From Lysobacter dokdonensis DS-58 (GTDB lineage: Bacteria > Pseudomonadota > Gammaproteobacteria > Xanthomonadales > Xanthomonadaceae), in assembly GCF_000770795.1 (NCBI RefSeq), contig NZ_JRKJ01000010.1, positions 1-64,000 on the forward strand: DNA of 64,000 nucleotides, given 5' to 3'. The position numbers and the translations under genes are program-made. The notes under the pieces were generated by a model. That model did no database searches. It was given only the letters and a program-made list of their open reading frames with translations, and was not told the DNA's origin. This document shows, in pieces, positions 8,999-18,450 of the stretch; the first letter of the stretch is position 1; each line of letters starts with the position of its first letter.

Positions 8999-11900
8999 GT
9001 GAATCATTCCTCCGATCCTGCATCGTTCAACGTCGTCGAGTTCTCCACGCGTCGCCGCGTCACGGTGATGATGGCGACGCTGACGTTCCTCATCTTCGGC
9101 TTCATCGCGTTGACCAACCTCAAGGTCAACCTGCTGCCGGACCTCAGTTATCCGACGCTGACGGTGCGCACCGAATACACGGGCGCGGCGCCGGCGGAAA
9201 TCGAAACGCTGATCACCGAGCCGGTGGAAGAAGCCGTCGGCGTGGTGAAGGGCCTGCGCAAGCTCAAGTCGGTGTCGCGCACGGGACAGAGCGATGTCGT
9301 GCTCGAGTTCGCGTGGGGCACCGACATGGACAAGGCCTCGCTCGAAGCGCGCGACAAGATGGAAGCGCTCGCGCTGCCGCTGGAAGCCAAGCCGCCGGTG
9401 CTGTTGCGATTCAATCCGTCGACCGCGCCGATCATGCGCCTGGTGCTCGCCAACAAGGGCCAGGATTCGCAGGGCGCGCTCACCGCGTTGCGCCGTTACG
9501 CCGACGATGACCTGAAGAAGAAGCTCGAACCGGTCGAAGGCGTCGCCGCGGTGAAGGTCGGTGGCGGTTTGGAAGATGAAGTGCAGGTCGACATCGACCA
9601 GCAGAAGCTCGCGCAGCTCAACCTGCCGATCGACACCGTCATCCAGCGCCTGCAGCAGGAGAACATCAACATCTCCGGCGGCCGCCTGGAAGAAGGCTCG
9701 CAGCGTTTCCTCGTGCGCACGGTCAACCAGTTCGCGACCGTCGACGAGATCCGCGACATGCTCGTCACCACGCAGGCCGCCGGTGGCGGCAGCGCGCAGA
9801 GCGCGGCCGAAGAAATGGCGCGCGTGGCCGCGGCCACGGGCAATGCCGCCGCGATGGCGGCCGCCTCCGGCGTGCAGAGCGCATCCAACGGCAGTTCCGC
9901 CGCGGCCGGCGGCATGCCGATCCGCCTGAAGGACATCGCCGACGTGCGCCAGGGCTACAAGGAGCGCGAGGCGATCATCCGCCTCGGCGGCCATGAAGCC
10001 GTCGAGCTGGCGATCTACAAGGAAGGCGACGCCAACACGGTGTCGACTGCCGACGCGATCCAGTTGCAGATCGATGCGATCAAGAAGCAGATGCCGCCGG
10101 ACATCGAACTGACCGTCATCGACGACCAGTCGCAGTTCATCCGCCACGCCATCGCCGACGTGAAGAAGGACGCCATCATCGGCGGCCTGCTCGCGATCCT
10201 CGTGATCTTCCTGTTCCTGCGCGATGGCTGGAGCACGTTCGTCGTCGGCCTGTCGCTGCCGGTGTCGATCATCACCACGTTCTTCTTCATGGACCAGTTC
10301 GACCTGAGCCTCAACGTGATGTCGCTCGGCGGCCTGGCGTTGGCGACGGGCCTGGTGGTCGACGACTCGATCGTGGTGCTCGAATCGATCGCCAAGGCGC
10401 GCGAACGCGGCCTGGGCATCGTCGAGGCGGCGATCGCCGGCACGCGCGAAGTCTCGATGGCGGTGGTCGCCTCCACGCTCACGACGATCGCGGTGTTCCT
10501 GCCGCTGGTGTTCGTCGAAGGCATCGCGGGGCAGCTGTTCCGCGACCAGGCGCTGACGGTCGCGCTCGCGATCTTCATTTCGCTCGTCGTGTCGATGACG
10601 CTGATCCCGATGCTCTCCTCGATCCGCGGCCGCGCGCCGCTGGCGTTCAAGGAAGAAGCGCCGCATCCGCGCTGGGAACCGACGCGCTGGTGGCAGATTC
10701 CCTTCGCGTGGGTCGGCCGCATCATCGGCATGCTCTTCCGTTTCCTCTCGCTCGGTTTCTTCTGGTTGTTCGTGCGTGGCTGGCGCGGCCTGGTGGCCGT
10801 CGTCGGGCCGGTGATGCGCACCGCCAGCCGCTTCGCGATGGGCATCTACGAACGCCTGGAAGCCACGTACCTGCGTACGCTGCCCAACGCGCTCGAACAT
10901 CCGCGCAAGGTGCTCGCCATCGCCGCGCTGGCGTTCTTCGCGACGCTCGCGGTCGTGCCGTTGCTCGGCGCCGACCTGATCCCGCAGCTGGCGCAGGATC
11001 GTTTCGAAATGACGGTGAAGCTGCCGCCCGGCACGCCACTGCGCGACACCGACCAGGTCGTGCAGGAACTGCAGCGCCAGCACGGCAAGGACGAGAATCT
11101 CACCGCGTTGTACGGCGTGAGCGGCACCGGCACGCGCCTGGATGCCAGCCCGACCGAAAGCGGCGAGAACATCGCCAAGCTCTCGGCCGTGATGAAGGAC
11201 GGCGGCAGCGAAGCAGTCGAAGCGGAAGTCACCGAAAAGCTGCGCGCGAGCATGGCCAATCGCACCGACGCGCAGCTCGACTTCAGCCGCCCGGAACTCT
11301 TCAGCCTCTCCACGCCGCTGGAAATCGAACTGCAGGGCCCGGACTTGCCGCAGATCGAAGCCGCCGGCCGCAAGTTCGCCGCAATGCTGCGCTCGAACGA
11401 CCACTACGCCGACGTGACCTCGACGGTGGAGCAGGGCTTCCCGGAGATCCAGATCAAGTTCGACCAGGACCGCGCGGCCGCGCTCGGCCTGACGACGCGC
11501 CAGATCGCCGACGTCGTGGTGAAGAAGGTGCGCGGCGAAGTCGCCACGCGCTATTCCTTCCGCGACCGCAAGATCGACGTGCTGGTGCGTGCGCAGGCGA
11601 CGGACCGTGCGTCGGTCGACGACATCCGCAACCTCATCGTCAATCCGAACAGCAGCACTCCGGTGCGCCTGTCGTCGGTCGCCGACGTCGTCGCGGGCAC
11701 GGGTCCGAGCGAAATCCACCGCGCCGACCAGGTGCGCGTGGCGATCGTCTCGGCCAACCTGCGCGACATCGACCTCGGCGCGGCCGTGCAGGAAGTCCGC
11801 AAGATGGTGGCCGACTCGCCGCTCGGTGCGGACGTGGGCATGCACATCGGCGGCCAGGGCGAGGAACTCGATCGCTCGGTGAAGTCGCTGCTGTTCGCCT

Positions 11901-12493
11901 TCGGCCTCGCGGTGTTCCTCGTCTATCTCGTGATGGCCTCGCAGTTCGAATCGCTGCTGCACCCGTTCGTCATCCTCTTCACGATTCCGCTCGCCCTCGT
12001 CGGCGCGGTGCTCGCGTTGCTGTTGACGAATTCCGCGATCTCGGTGGTGGTCTTCATCGGCCTGATCCTGCTGGTCGGCCTGGTGGTGAAGAACGCGATC
12101 ATCCTGATCGACAAGGTGAACCAGTTGCGCGAGGAAGGCGTGCCCAAGCGCCAGGCCTTGATCGACGGTGCGCGTTCGCGCCTGCGCCCCATCGCGATGA
12201 CCACGCTCTGCACGCTGTTCGGTTTCGCTCCGCTCGCATTGGCGATGGGCGAGGGCGCCGAAGTGCGCTCGCCGATGGCGATCACCGTGATCGGCGGCCT
12301 GCTGGTGTCGACGCTGCTGACGCTGGTCGTGATCCCGGTGGTGTACGACCTGCTGGATCGCCGCTCGGACGAGTACTACGCCGAGAAGCTGCGCAAGCAG
12401 CGCGCCGAAGCGAAGAAGGCCAAGTCGCTCATCGAACATGACCAGGATCCGTTGAACGGTTCGGGCGACTCCGCGCCGGAGGCCGCCCAGTGA
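8999..12493 (+). CDS. RND efflux permease, first subunit
   Basis: This is a proton-driven inner-membrane efflux pump subunit of 1164 aa, longer than the roughly 1040 aa norm. The TM4 relay motif GLVVDDSIVVLES has D455 and D456, and TM10 GLVVKNAIILID has K1031, so the whole proton relay is present. Two insertions explain the length: an Ala/Gly/Ser-rich stretch at about 259-305 in a porter domain, and about 70 residues after TM6 (542-615) with extra Trp/Phe-rich hydrophobic segments. Translation starts at GTG 8999. The stop overlaps the start of the next permease by 4 bp (GTGA), which implies coupled synthesis. Substrate cannot be told from sequence. Confidence 0.94.
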   Translation: MNHSSDPASFNVVEFSTRRRVTVMMATLTFLIFGFIALTNLKVNLLPDLSYPTLTVRTEYTGAAPAEIETLITEPVEEAVGVVKGLRKLKSVSRTGQSDVVLEFAWGTDMDKASLEARDKMEALALPLEAKPPVLLRFNPSTAPIMRLVLANKGQDSQGALTALRRYADDDLKKKLEPVEGVAAVKVGGGLEDEVQVDIDQQKLAQLNLPIDTVIQRLQQENINISGGRLEEGSQRFLVRTVNQFATVDEIRDMLVTTQAAGGGSAQSAAEEMARVAAATGNAAAMAAASGVQSASNGSSAAAGGMPIRLKDIADVRQGYKEREAIIRLGGHEAVELAIYKEGDANTVSTADAIQLQIDAIKKQMPPDIELTVIDDQSQFIRHAIADVKKDAIIGGLLAILVIFLFLRDGWSTFVVGLSLPVSIITTFFFMDQFDLSLNVMSLGGLALATGLVVDDSIVVLESIAKARERGLGIVEAAIAGTREVSMAVVASTLTTIAVFLPLVFVEGIAGQLFRDQALTVALAIFISLVVSMTLIPMLSSIRGRAPLAFKEEAPHPRWEPTRWWQIPFAWVGRIIGMLFRFLSLGFFWLFVRGWRGLVAVVGPVMRTASRFAMGIYERLEATYLRTLPNALEHPRKVLAIAALAFFATLAVVPLLGADLIPQLAQDRFEMTVKLPPGTPLRDTDQVVQELQRQHGKDENLTALYGVSGTGTRLDASPTESGENIAKLSAVMKDGGSEAVEAEVTEKLRASMANRTDAQLDFSRPELFSLSTPLEIELQGPDLPQIEAAGRKFAAMLRSNDHYADVTSTVEQGFPEIQIKFDQDRAAALGLTTRQIADVVVKKVRGEVATRYSFRDRKIDVLVRAQATDRASVDDIRNLIVNPNSSTPVRLSSVADVVAGTGPSEIHRADQVRVAIVSANLRDIDLGAAVQEVRKMVADSPLGADVGMHIGGQGEELDRSVKSLLFAFGLAVFLVYLVMASQFESLLHPFVILFTIPLALVGAVLALLLTNSAISVVVFIGLILLVGLVVKNAIILIDKVNQLREEGVPKRQALIDGARSRLRPIAMTTLCTLFGFAPLALAMGEGAEVRSPMAITVIGGLLVSTLLTLVVIPVVYDLLDRRSDEYYAEKLRKQRAEAKKAKSLIEHDQDPLNGSGDSAPEAAQ

Positions 12494-15400
12494 GCGTCGC
12501 CGAGCTCAGCATCCGGCGGCCCGTCACCACGATCATGTTGTTCGTGTCGATGGTGGTCGTCGGACTGATCGCCGCGGTCCGCCTGCCGCTGGAAGCGATG
12601 CCCGACGTCTCTGCACCGTTCCTCTTCATCCAGCTGCCCTACGCGGGCTCCACGCCGGAAGAAGTCGAGCGCACGATCCTGCGGCCCGTCGAGGAAACGC
12701 TCTCGACGATGACCGACGTCAAGAGCATGGAAGGCAACGCGACGTCCGAGCAGGGCAGCGTGTTCGTCATGTTCTCCGACTGGGACCGCGACATCGAGAT
12801 CGCCGCGGCCGAAGCGCGCGAACGCATCGACGCCATCCGCGACGACCTGCCCGACGACATGCAGCGTTATTTCGTCTGGAAGTGGTCGACGAGCGACGAG
12901 CCCGCACTCGAGCTGCGCCTGACCAGCAAGTCGCTCGACCTGACGAAGGAATTCGATCGCATCGACCGCGTCTACAAGCGGCGCCTCGAACGCCTGCCGG
13001 GCGTGGCGAAGGTCGAAGTGGAAGGCGCGCCGCAGAACGAGGTCGAAATCGCGATCGACCAGGACCGCCTCAACGCGCACGGCCTGGCGCTCAACGATCT
13101 CGACCAGCGCCTGCGCGCGGTCAACTTCTCCGTGTCCGCCGGCCAGATCGACGATGGCGTCCAGCGCCTGCGCGTGCAGCCGATCGGGGAGCTCACCGAC
13201 CTGCAACAGTTGCGCGACATCTCGCTCGCTCGCGGCGTGCGCTTGTCCGACGTCGCCGACGTGCGCCTGAAGCCCGAAAAGATGCCCTACGGCCGTCGCC
13301 TCGACGGGCGCCCGGCGGTGGGGATCGACGTTTACAAGGAACGTGACGCCAACCTCGTCGACGTCTCCCGCAACGTGCGCGCCGAACTCGACGCGATCAA
13401 CGCCGAGCAAGGCACCAACGACATCGACCTGCTGGTGCAATGGGACGCGGGCGAGAGCGTCACCGGCTCGCTGCTGAGCCTGGCCGAGGCCGGCGGCATC
13501 GGCCTGCTGCTGTCGATCGCCGTGCTGTACTTCTTCCTGCGCCACTGGCCGTCGACGATGATGGTCACGCTGGCGATCCCGATCTGTTTCATCATGACGC
13601 TCGGCTTCATGTACTTCGCCGGCGTGACGCTCAACGTGCTGTCGATGATGGGCCTGCTGCTCGCCATCGGCATGCTGGTGGACAACGCGGTCGTGGTGGT
13701 GGAGAGCATCTACCAGGAACGCGAACGCCTCGGCGGCGAGCCCAAGCTCGCGTCGATCATCGGCACGCGCCACGTCGCCATCGCGCTGTCCGCCGGTACG
13801 TTGTGCCACTGCATCGTGTTCGTGCCGAACCTGTTCGGCGAAAAGAACATGATCAGCATCTACATGGGCCAGATCGCGATCACGATCTGTGTCTCGCTGC
13901 TCGCCTCGTGGCTGGTGGCGGTGAGCCTGATCCCGATGTTGTCGGCGCGCATGAAGACGCCGCCGGCCGTGCGCGACGAGAACGGCCTGATCTCGCGCCT
14001 GCAGCGCCGCTATGCGCGCCTGCTGCGCTGGACGCTGAACCATCGCGGCGCGAGCGTGCTTGGCATCCTGATCATCGTCGTGGCCAGCATCGGCCCGGTG
14101 ATGTGGACCAAGTCGAACATGTTCGGCGGCGACGATGTCGGCGAGATCGACATCTTCTATCAGTGGAAGGGCGCCTACACCAAGGAACAGATGTCGGCCG
14201 AAATCCTGAAGGTCGAGAAATACCTCGACGCGCACCGCAAGGAATTCGGCATCGACCAGGTGTTCTCGCGCTATCGCGAGCAGGGCTGGGCGGGCACCAA
14301 CGTCAAGCTGGCGACGAAGGACCGCGAAGCGGTCGCCAAGATCACCGAAGCGATGCGCAAGGACCTGCCGAAATCGGCACGCGCCAACATCGGCATCGGC
14401 GACCAGGGCGGCCCGGGCGGCGACCAGCAGGGCAAGGAAGTGCAGGTGATGCTCGTCGGCGACTCCACGCAGACGCTCAACGAGATCGCCGAAGACGTCG
14501 TGCCGCTGCTCGCGCGCCACAAGGAATTGCGCGACGTGCGCGTCGACAGCGGCGACCGCAACAGCGAGCTGACGGTGCAGGTGGATCGCGATCGCGCGGC
14601 GGCGTTCGGCTTCAGCGCGAACGACGTGGCGACCTTCGTCGGCCTGGCGTTGCGCGGTGCCCCGTTGCGCGAGTTCCGCCGCGGCGACACCGAAGTGCCG
14701 GTGTGGGTGCGTTTCGCCGGCGCCGACGATTACGGCACGGAAGACCTCGCCAGCTTCACCGTGCGTGCGCCCGACGGCCGCAGCGTGCCGCTGCTGGCGA
14801 TGGTGAACGTGCAGGTGCGTCCGGCGGCTTCGTCGATCGAGCGCACGAACCGCCAGACGACGCTGACGATCACCGCCGGCATCGCCGAGAAGTCCACGCA
14901 GCCCGAAGCGAAGAAGGCCATCGAGGACACGCTGGAGAAGGCGCGCGAAGGCTTCCCGCCGGGGTACAGCTATTCGTTCGACCGCCCGCAGTTCATGAGC
15001 GACGACGCGGCCGTCAAGCAGATGATGTTCAACCTCGGCATCGCGCTGTTGATGATCTACGTGGTGATGGCGGCGGTGTTCGAATCGCTGCTGTTCCCCT
15101 CGGCCATCATGAGCGGCGTGCTGTTCTCGATCTTCGGCGTGTACTGGCTGTTCTGGCTCACCGGCACCGAGTTCAACATCATGGCCTTCATCGGCATCCT
15201 GGTGCTGATGGGCGTGGTGGTGAACAACGGCATCGTGATGGTCGAGCACATCAACAATCTGCGCCGACGTGGACTGTCGCGCACCGATGCGCTGGTCGAA
15301 GGCAGCAAGGAACGCCTGCGCCCGATCCTGATGACGATGGGCACGGCGATCCTGGCGATGGTGCCGATCGCGGTGGGCAATACGCAGATGGCCGGCGACG

Positions 15401-15594
15401 GCCCGGCGTACTACCCGATGGCGCGTGCGATCGCCGGTGGCCTGGCGTTCTCGACCGTGGTCAGCCTGCTGTTCCTGCCGACGATCTACGCGATGCTCGA
15501 CGACCTGCGGCTCGGCACGGTGCGCACGATCCATCGTGCGCGCGGGAAGACCACGCCCGTCGCCGCGTCGGTGACTGCGATCAGCGCGGACTGA
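12490..15594 (+). CDS. RND efflux permease, second subunit
   Basis: This second RND permease (1034 aa, normal length) is encoded immediately after the first and starts at GTG inside its stop. It has the full RND layout: TM1, porter domain, TM2-6, second porter domain, TM8-12. The relay differs: TM4 reads GMLVDNAVVVVES (D398, N399) and TM10 reads GVVVNNGIVMVEH, with N912 where the relay Lys normally stands. This pattern is known in a subfamily of RND pumps but contrasts with the partner. Two unequal permeases with one adaptor recall MdtABC, where the permeases form a heterotrimer; that this pair does so is inference. The stop abuts that of the convergent TraB gene (TGATCA). Confidence 0.93.
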   Translation: MSVAELSIRRPVTTIMLFVSMVVVGLIAAVRLPLEAMPDVSAPFLFIQLPYAGSTPEEVERTILRPVEETLSTMTDVKSMEGNATSEQGSVFVMFSDWDRDIEIAAAEARERIDAIRDDLPDDMQRYFVWKWSTSDEPALELRLTSKSLDLTKEFDRIDRVYKRRLERLPGVAKVEVEGAPQNEVEIAIDQDRLNAHGLALNDLDQRLRAVNFSVSAGQIDDGVQRLRVQPIGELTDLQQLRDISLARGVRLSDVADVRLKPEKMPYGRRLDGRPAVGIDVYKERDANLVDVSRNVRAELDAINAEQGTNDIDLLVQWDAGESVTGSLLSLAEAGGIGLLLSIAVLYFFLRHWPSTMMVTLAIPICFIMTLGFMYFAGVTLNVLSMMGLLLAIGMLVDNAVVVVESIYQERERLGGEPKLASIIGTRHVAIALSAGTLCHCIVFVPNLFGEKNMISIYMGQIAITICVSLLASWLVAVSLIPMLSARMKTPPAVRDENGLISRLQRRYARLLRWTLNHRGASVLGILIIVVASIGPVMWTKSNMFGGDDVGEIDIFYQWKGAYTKEQMSAEILKVEKYLDAHRKEFGIDQVFSRYREQGWAGTNVKLATKDREAVAKITEAMRKDLPKSARANIGIGDQGGPGGDQQGKEVQVMLVGDSTQTLNEIAEDVVPLLARHKELRDVRVDSGDRNSELTVQVDRDRAAAFGFSANDVATFVGLALRGAPLREFRRGDTEVPVWVRFAGADDYGTEDLASFTVRAPDGRSVPLLAMVNVQVRPAASSIERTNRQTTLTITAGIAEKSTQPEAKKAIEDTLEKAREGFPPGYSYSFDRPQFMSDDAAVKQMMFNLGIALLMIYVVMAAVFESLLFPSAIMSGVLFSIFGVYWLFWLTGTEFNIMAFIGILVLMGVVVNNGIVMVEHINNLRRRGLSRTDALVEGSKERLRPILMTMGTAILAMVPIAVGNTQMAGDGPAYYPMARAIAGGLAFSTVVSLLFLPTIYAMLDDLRLGTVRTIHRARGKTTPVAASVTAISAD

Positions 15595-16818
15595 TCAGCC
15601 GAGCAACTTGCCCAGCATGCGGGCACCGCCGAGCCACACACCGACGGCGGTGCCCAACGAGGTCATGAAGAAGTTGAGCAGCACGCGTGCGACGCGATTG
15701 CGGTACCAGCCGCGCACGCTCTGCACGTCGTCGCGCAGTGCCATGAAATCGGCGTAGGTCGGCTTGCGCACCCATGCTTCCACCAATGCGCTGATCGTGC
15801 CGGACGCCAGCGCCGGATGCAGTGGCGTCACGGGCGATGCGAAGAACGCGGCGATGATGCTGAGCGGATGACCGCCCGCCGCCGCGCAACCGACCGCGCC
15901 GAGCGAACCGGTGATCAGCACCCAGTACAGCATCAGGTCCGCGCCGACATCCAGGCCGCCGCGCCAGAACCCGAACGCGAATCCGCCGAGCACGAACACC
16001 GCCAGGATCAGCGTGAACCACGGGAAGGACGACTTCTCCTTCACCGTTTCGAGCTCGGCGCGGATGTCGGCCGGCGAACGCGTTTCGTCGCGCAGGTGCT
16101 TCGCCAGGCCTTGCAGGTGACCCGCGCCGACCACGGCCAGCACGTTGCGCGCGCCGCTTTGCGACGTCGCGCTCTCGCGCAGGCGCGCGGCCATGTAGCG
16201 GTCGCGCTCGCCGATGACGGTGTCGTACAGCTCGGGGCTTTCCTGGGCGAATTCGCCGAAGCTCGATTCGAGCAGGTCGCCTTGCTTGAGCTTCTCGATT
16301 TCGTCGTGGCCGACTTCCTCGTCACCGAACAACGAGGCGACGATGCCGCCGCCGAGTTTCGCGCGGCCCCACCAACCGAGCCGTTGCGAGGCGCGCTTGA
16401 AGGTCAGGCCGACATCGCGGTCGATCAGGTGCACGGCCAGTTCGCGTTCGCGCGCGTCGTTGACGGCGGCCTTGAGTTCGGCGCCCGGTTCGATACCGAG
16501 TTGTTCGGCGAGGCGGCGCTGGTAGGCGGCCAGGCCCAGGTTCGCCGCGAACAACGCCGTCTTGCCCTCGCGCAACACTTTCACCAGGTCCATGCGCGCC
16601 AGCGCATCGGGATCGCTCAGCGCGGCGAGGCGTTGCGGGTCGAGTTCGACGGCGACGGTGTCGTAGTCGCCACTCGCGATCGCCGCGTGCACGGCATCGA
16701 CGCTGGCGCGCGAGACGTGCGCGGTGCCCAGCAAGGTGTAGGTGACGCCATCGCGTTCGACGCGGGCGTGCGGCTGGTCGACGAGCGGGGCGGGGGACTG
16801 CGCGGTGGGGTCGGTCAT
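15595..16818 (-). CDS. TraB/PrgY-family membrane protein
   Basis: The 407 aa protein has the TraB signature GTAHVS near residue 32 and AVELDPQR near 56, then a soluble domain to about residue 260 with GAGHL, followed by four or so membrane segments (about 265-290, 293-335, 375-405). Relatives include enterococcal TraB/PrgY, which lower pheromone activity, and eukaryotic TRABD proteins related to the Tiki metalloprotease; GxxH and glutamates fit that fold. The function in proteobacteria is unknown. It ends the minus-strand run from the putrescine genes, 26 bp after the hydrolase gene. Confidence 0.85.
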   Translation of the reverse strand: MTDPTAQSPAPLVDQPHARVERDGVTYTLLGTAHVSRASVDAVHAAIASGDYDTVAVELDPQRLAALSDPDALARMDLVKVLREGKTALFAANLGLAAYQRRLAEQLGIEPGAELKAAVNDARERELAVHLIDRDVGLTFKRASQRLGWWGRAKLGGGIVASLFGDEEVGHDEIEKLKQGDLLESSFGEFAQESPELYDTVIGERDRYMAARLRESATSQSGARNVLAVVGAGHLQGLAKHLRDETRSPADIRAELETVKEKSSFPWFTLILAVFVLGGFAFGFWRGGLDVGADLMLYWVLITGSLGAVGCAAAGGHPLSIIAAFFASPVTPLHPALASGTISALVEAWVRKPTYADFMALRDDVQSVRGWYRNRVARVLLNFFMTSLGTAVGVWLGGARMLGKLLG

Positions 16819-16844
16819 CCGCGCAGTATCGCCGTTCGCCTCCG

Positions 16845-17771
16845 TCAGGCGAAGCCGTACGGCAGGTTCGGCGAGGACACCACGCGGTCTCCGACGGTTT
16901 CACCGTGCGCGAAGCGCAGCGCCGCCGCGATGACGCCGGCGTCGCCCGCGATGCGGTTGTGGCCCAGGCCACGCGTGCTGAGCAGGTGCGAGTCGGGCCA
17001 GTAGCGCGCGTAGCGCTCGCCTTCCGACCACGGCACCTCGCGGTCCTCGACGTCGTGCACGATGAGCGCGGGCCGCGCGATGCACGGCGCGTTGCGATGC
17101 GCCTGCAAGTCGTCGAAGGCGATGCCCACGTGCCGCTCGAACGAGCGGATCAGCGCCCGCCACAGCCGCTGCGGCAGGGCGATGGTCGTGGCGAAGCGTT
17201 CGGTCGCCGCTTCCGGATCCGCCGCCGGCGCGATCAGCACGACGCGATCGGCCTGCAATCCGTGCGCGAGCGCGACGCTCGCGGCCGCGCCGCCGAGCGA
17301 ATGCGCGACCAGCAATGCGGCCGGTCCGAAGCGTGCGCCCACAGCGAGCAGGGTGTCGGCGAATGCGGGCAGCGTGGCGTGTTCGCCCGTGCTGCGGCCA
17401 TGCGCCGGCTGGTCGAACGCGACGACCGCATAGCCTTCGGCGCGCAGTCGCGGAACCCAGGGCAGGAAGCGCGTGCCGTGGCTCGACCACCCATGCGCGA
17501 ACAACACGTACGGCTGGCGACGCGGATCGCCCCATGTGTAGGTCGCGATGCGCTTGCCGTCGACCGTGATCTCCTCGATGCGCGCGTCGCCGCAGGGCGC
17601 GGCGAGTGCACGGGCGCGGCTGGAGCGGAAGGGCGTGGAAAACAACTTGCCCGCCGCGCGCAGTGTCGGCTTCGGATTCAGCACGCCGAAGACACGGAAG
17701 CCGAGACGGATGGTCGCGAGCTGCAGGGAAGCGCGAACGGTCGTGCTAATTGTGGAGGTGTTCTTGGCCAT
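16845..17771 (-). CDS. Alpha/beta hydrolase
   Basis: This 308 aa protein has an alpha/beta-hydrolase fold. The oxyanion strand reads LFAHGWSSHG, the nucleophile elbow is AHSLGG (Ser), the acid is probably the Asp in VHDVEDREVPW, and the catalytic His is in RGLGHNRI. There is no convincing signal peptide. ATG 17771 (MAKNTST) is preferred over an upstream in-frame Met because the latter enters the TetR gene. The gene follows the TetR gene by 19 bp, so it is a probable regulated partner. The substrate is unknown. Confidence 0.88.
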   Translation of the reverse strand: MAKNTSTISTTVRASLQLATIRLGFRVFGVLNPKPTLRAAGKLFSTPFRSSRARALAAPCGDARIEEITVDGKRIATYTWGDPRRQPYVLFAHGWSSHGTRFLPWVPRLRAEGYAVVAFDQPAHGRSTGEHATLPAFADTLLAVGARFGPAALLVAHSLGGAAASVALAHGLQADRVVLIAPAADPEAATERFATTIALPQRLWRALIRSFERHVGIAFDDLQAHRNAPCIARPALIVHDVEDREVPWSEGERYARYWPDSHLLSTRGLGHNRIAGDAGVIAAALRFAHGETVGDRVVSSPNLPYGFA

Positions 17772-17790
17772 GGGGGCCTCCGTCGTGCGA

Positions 17791-18399
17791 TCAGCGTTGG
17801 GGGGAGTTCGACGCGATCCACCGTTCGACGGCCACATCGCCGTGGCGGCGCGCGACGTCGTAGCCGAACAGGCCGGCTTCGTGGTGGACGGTCAGCGGGA
17901 TGGCGTAGAGCTCGAAGACGTATTGGTCGACATCGCCGGCGGCGAGATGGCCCGCATCGATGGACAGTTGCACCGCGCGCGCGAGTTCGCTGCGCCAGCG
18001 GCGTTCGTTGTGGACGACCTGGTCGTGCAATGCACCGGGGCGGTCGTCGTATTCCATGACCGACGCCATGAGCACGCAGCCGCCGCCCGCGGTGTTGCGC
18101 ACCCATTCGAACCAGTTCTGCATGATCGCGCGCACGCGCGGCAAGCCACGCGGTTGCGACAGCGCGGGCATCAACACGGCGTTGCCGAAACGCAGCGCCG
18201 CTTCTTCCAGGACGGCGAGCTGCAGGTCTTCGCGCGAACCGAAATGCGCGAACACGCCGCTCTTCGACATGCCCACCGCGGCGGCGAGCGGACCGATCGA
18301 CAAGCCTTCGACGCCCGAGGCGCGGGCGATGTCGTAGGCGCGGCCGACGATCGTGTCGCGGGTGGCGGCGCCTTTCGGGGTGGCGGTCGGGGTACTCAT
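17791..18399 (-). CDS. TetR-family transcriptional regulator
   Basis: A 202 aa one-component repressor type. The N-terminal helix-turn-helix spans about residues 14-60, including GLSIGPLAAAVGMSKSGVFA and HFGSREDL. The C-terminal part is an unassigned ligand and dimer domain. ATG 18399 is used; an in-frame ATG six codons upstream is possible. A candidate operator (18418-18450) lies directly upstream, so autoregulation and control of the hydrolase next to it are likely. It sits in the same direction as aguA-aguB, but I cannot say whether it senses polyamines. Confidence 0.92.
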   Translation of the reverse strand: MSTPTATPKGAATRDTIVGRAYDIARASGVEGLSIGPLAAAVGMSKSGVFAHFGSREDLQLAVLEEAALRFGNAVLMPALSQPRGLPRVRAIMQNWFEWVRNTAGGGCVLMASVMEYDDRPGALHDQVVHNERRWRSELARAVQLSIDAGHLAAGDVDQYVFELYAIPLTVHHEAGLFGYDVARRHGDVAVERWIASNSPQR

Positions 18400-18417
18400 G
18401 GTCGCGGACAATAGCAC

Positions 18418-18450
18418 GACCGTTCGTTTGTGGATGACCGCTCGTCGGTC
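18418..18450. promoter_or_regulatory. Candidate TetR operator
   Basis: The motif GACCGTTCGT at 18418-18427 recurs as GACCGCTCGT at 18436-18445, 18 bp away (9 of 10 bases). The second copy begins a dyad GACCG-N5-CGGTC at 18436-18450. Spacing and symmetry suit a TetR dimer pair. The site ends within the stop codon of aguB and lies just upstream of the tetR start. Confidence 0.5.

Noticed and set aside
7823-12439. Very long minus-strand open frame (about 1538 codons) opposite the RND genes
   Set aside because: It is antisense to clear permease genes; composition is His/Arg/Asp-rich, typical of the reverse strand of GC-rich coding DNA.
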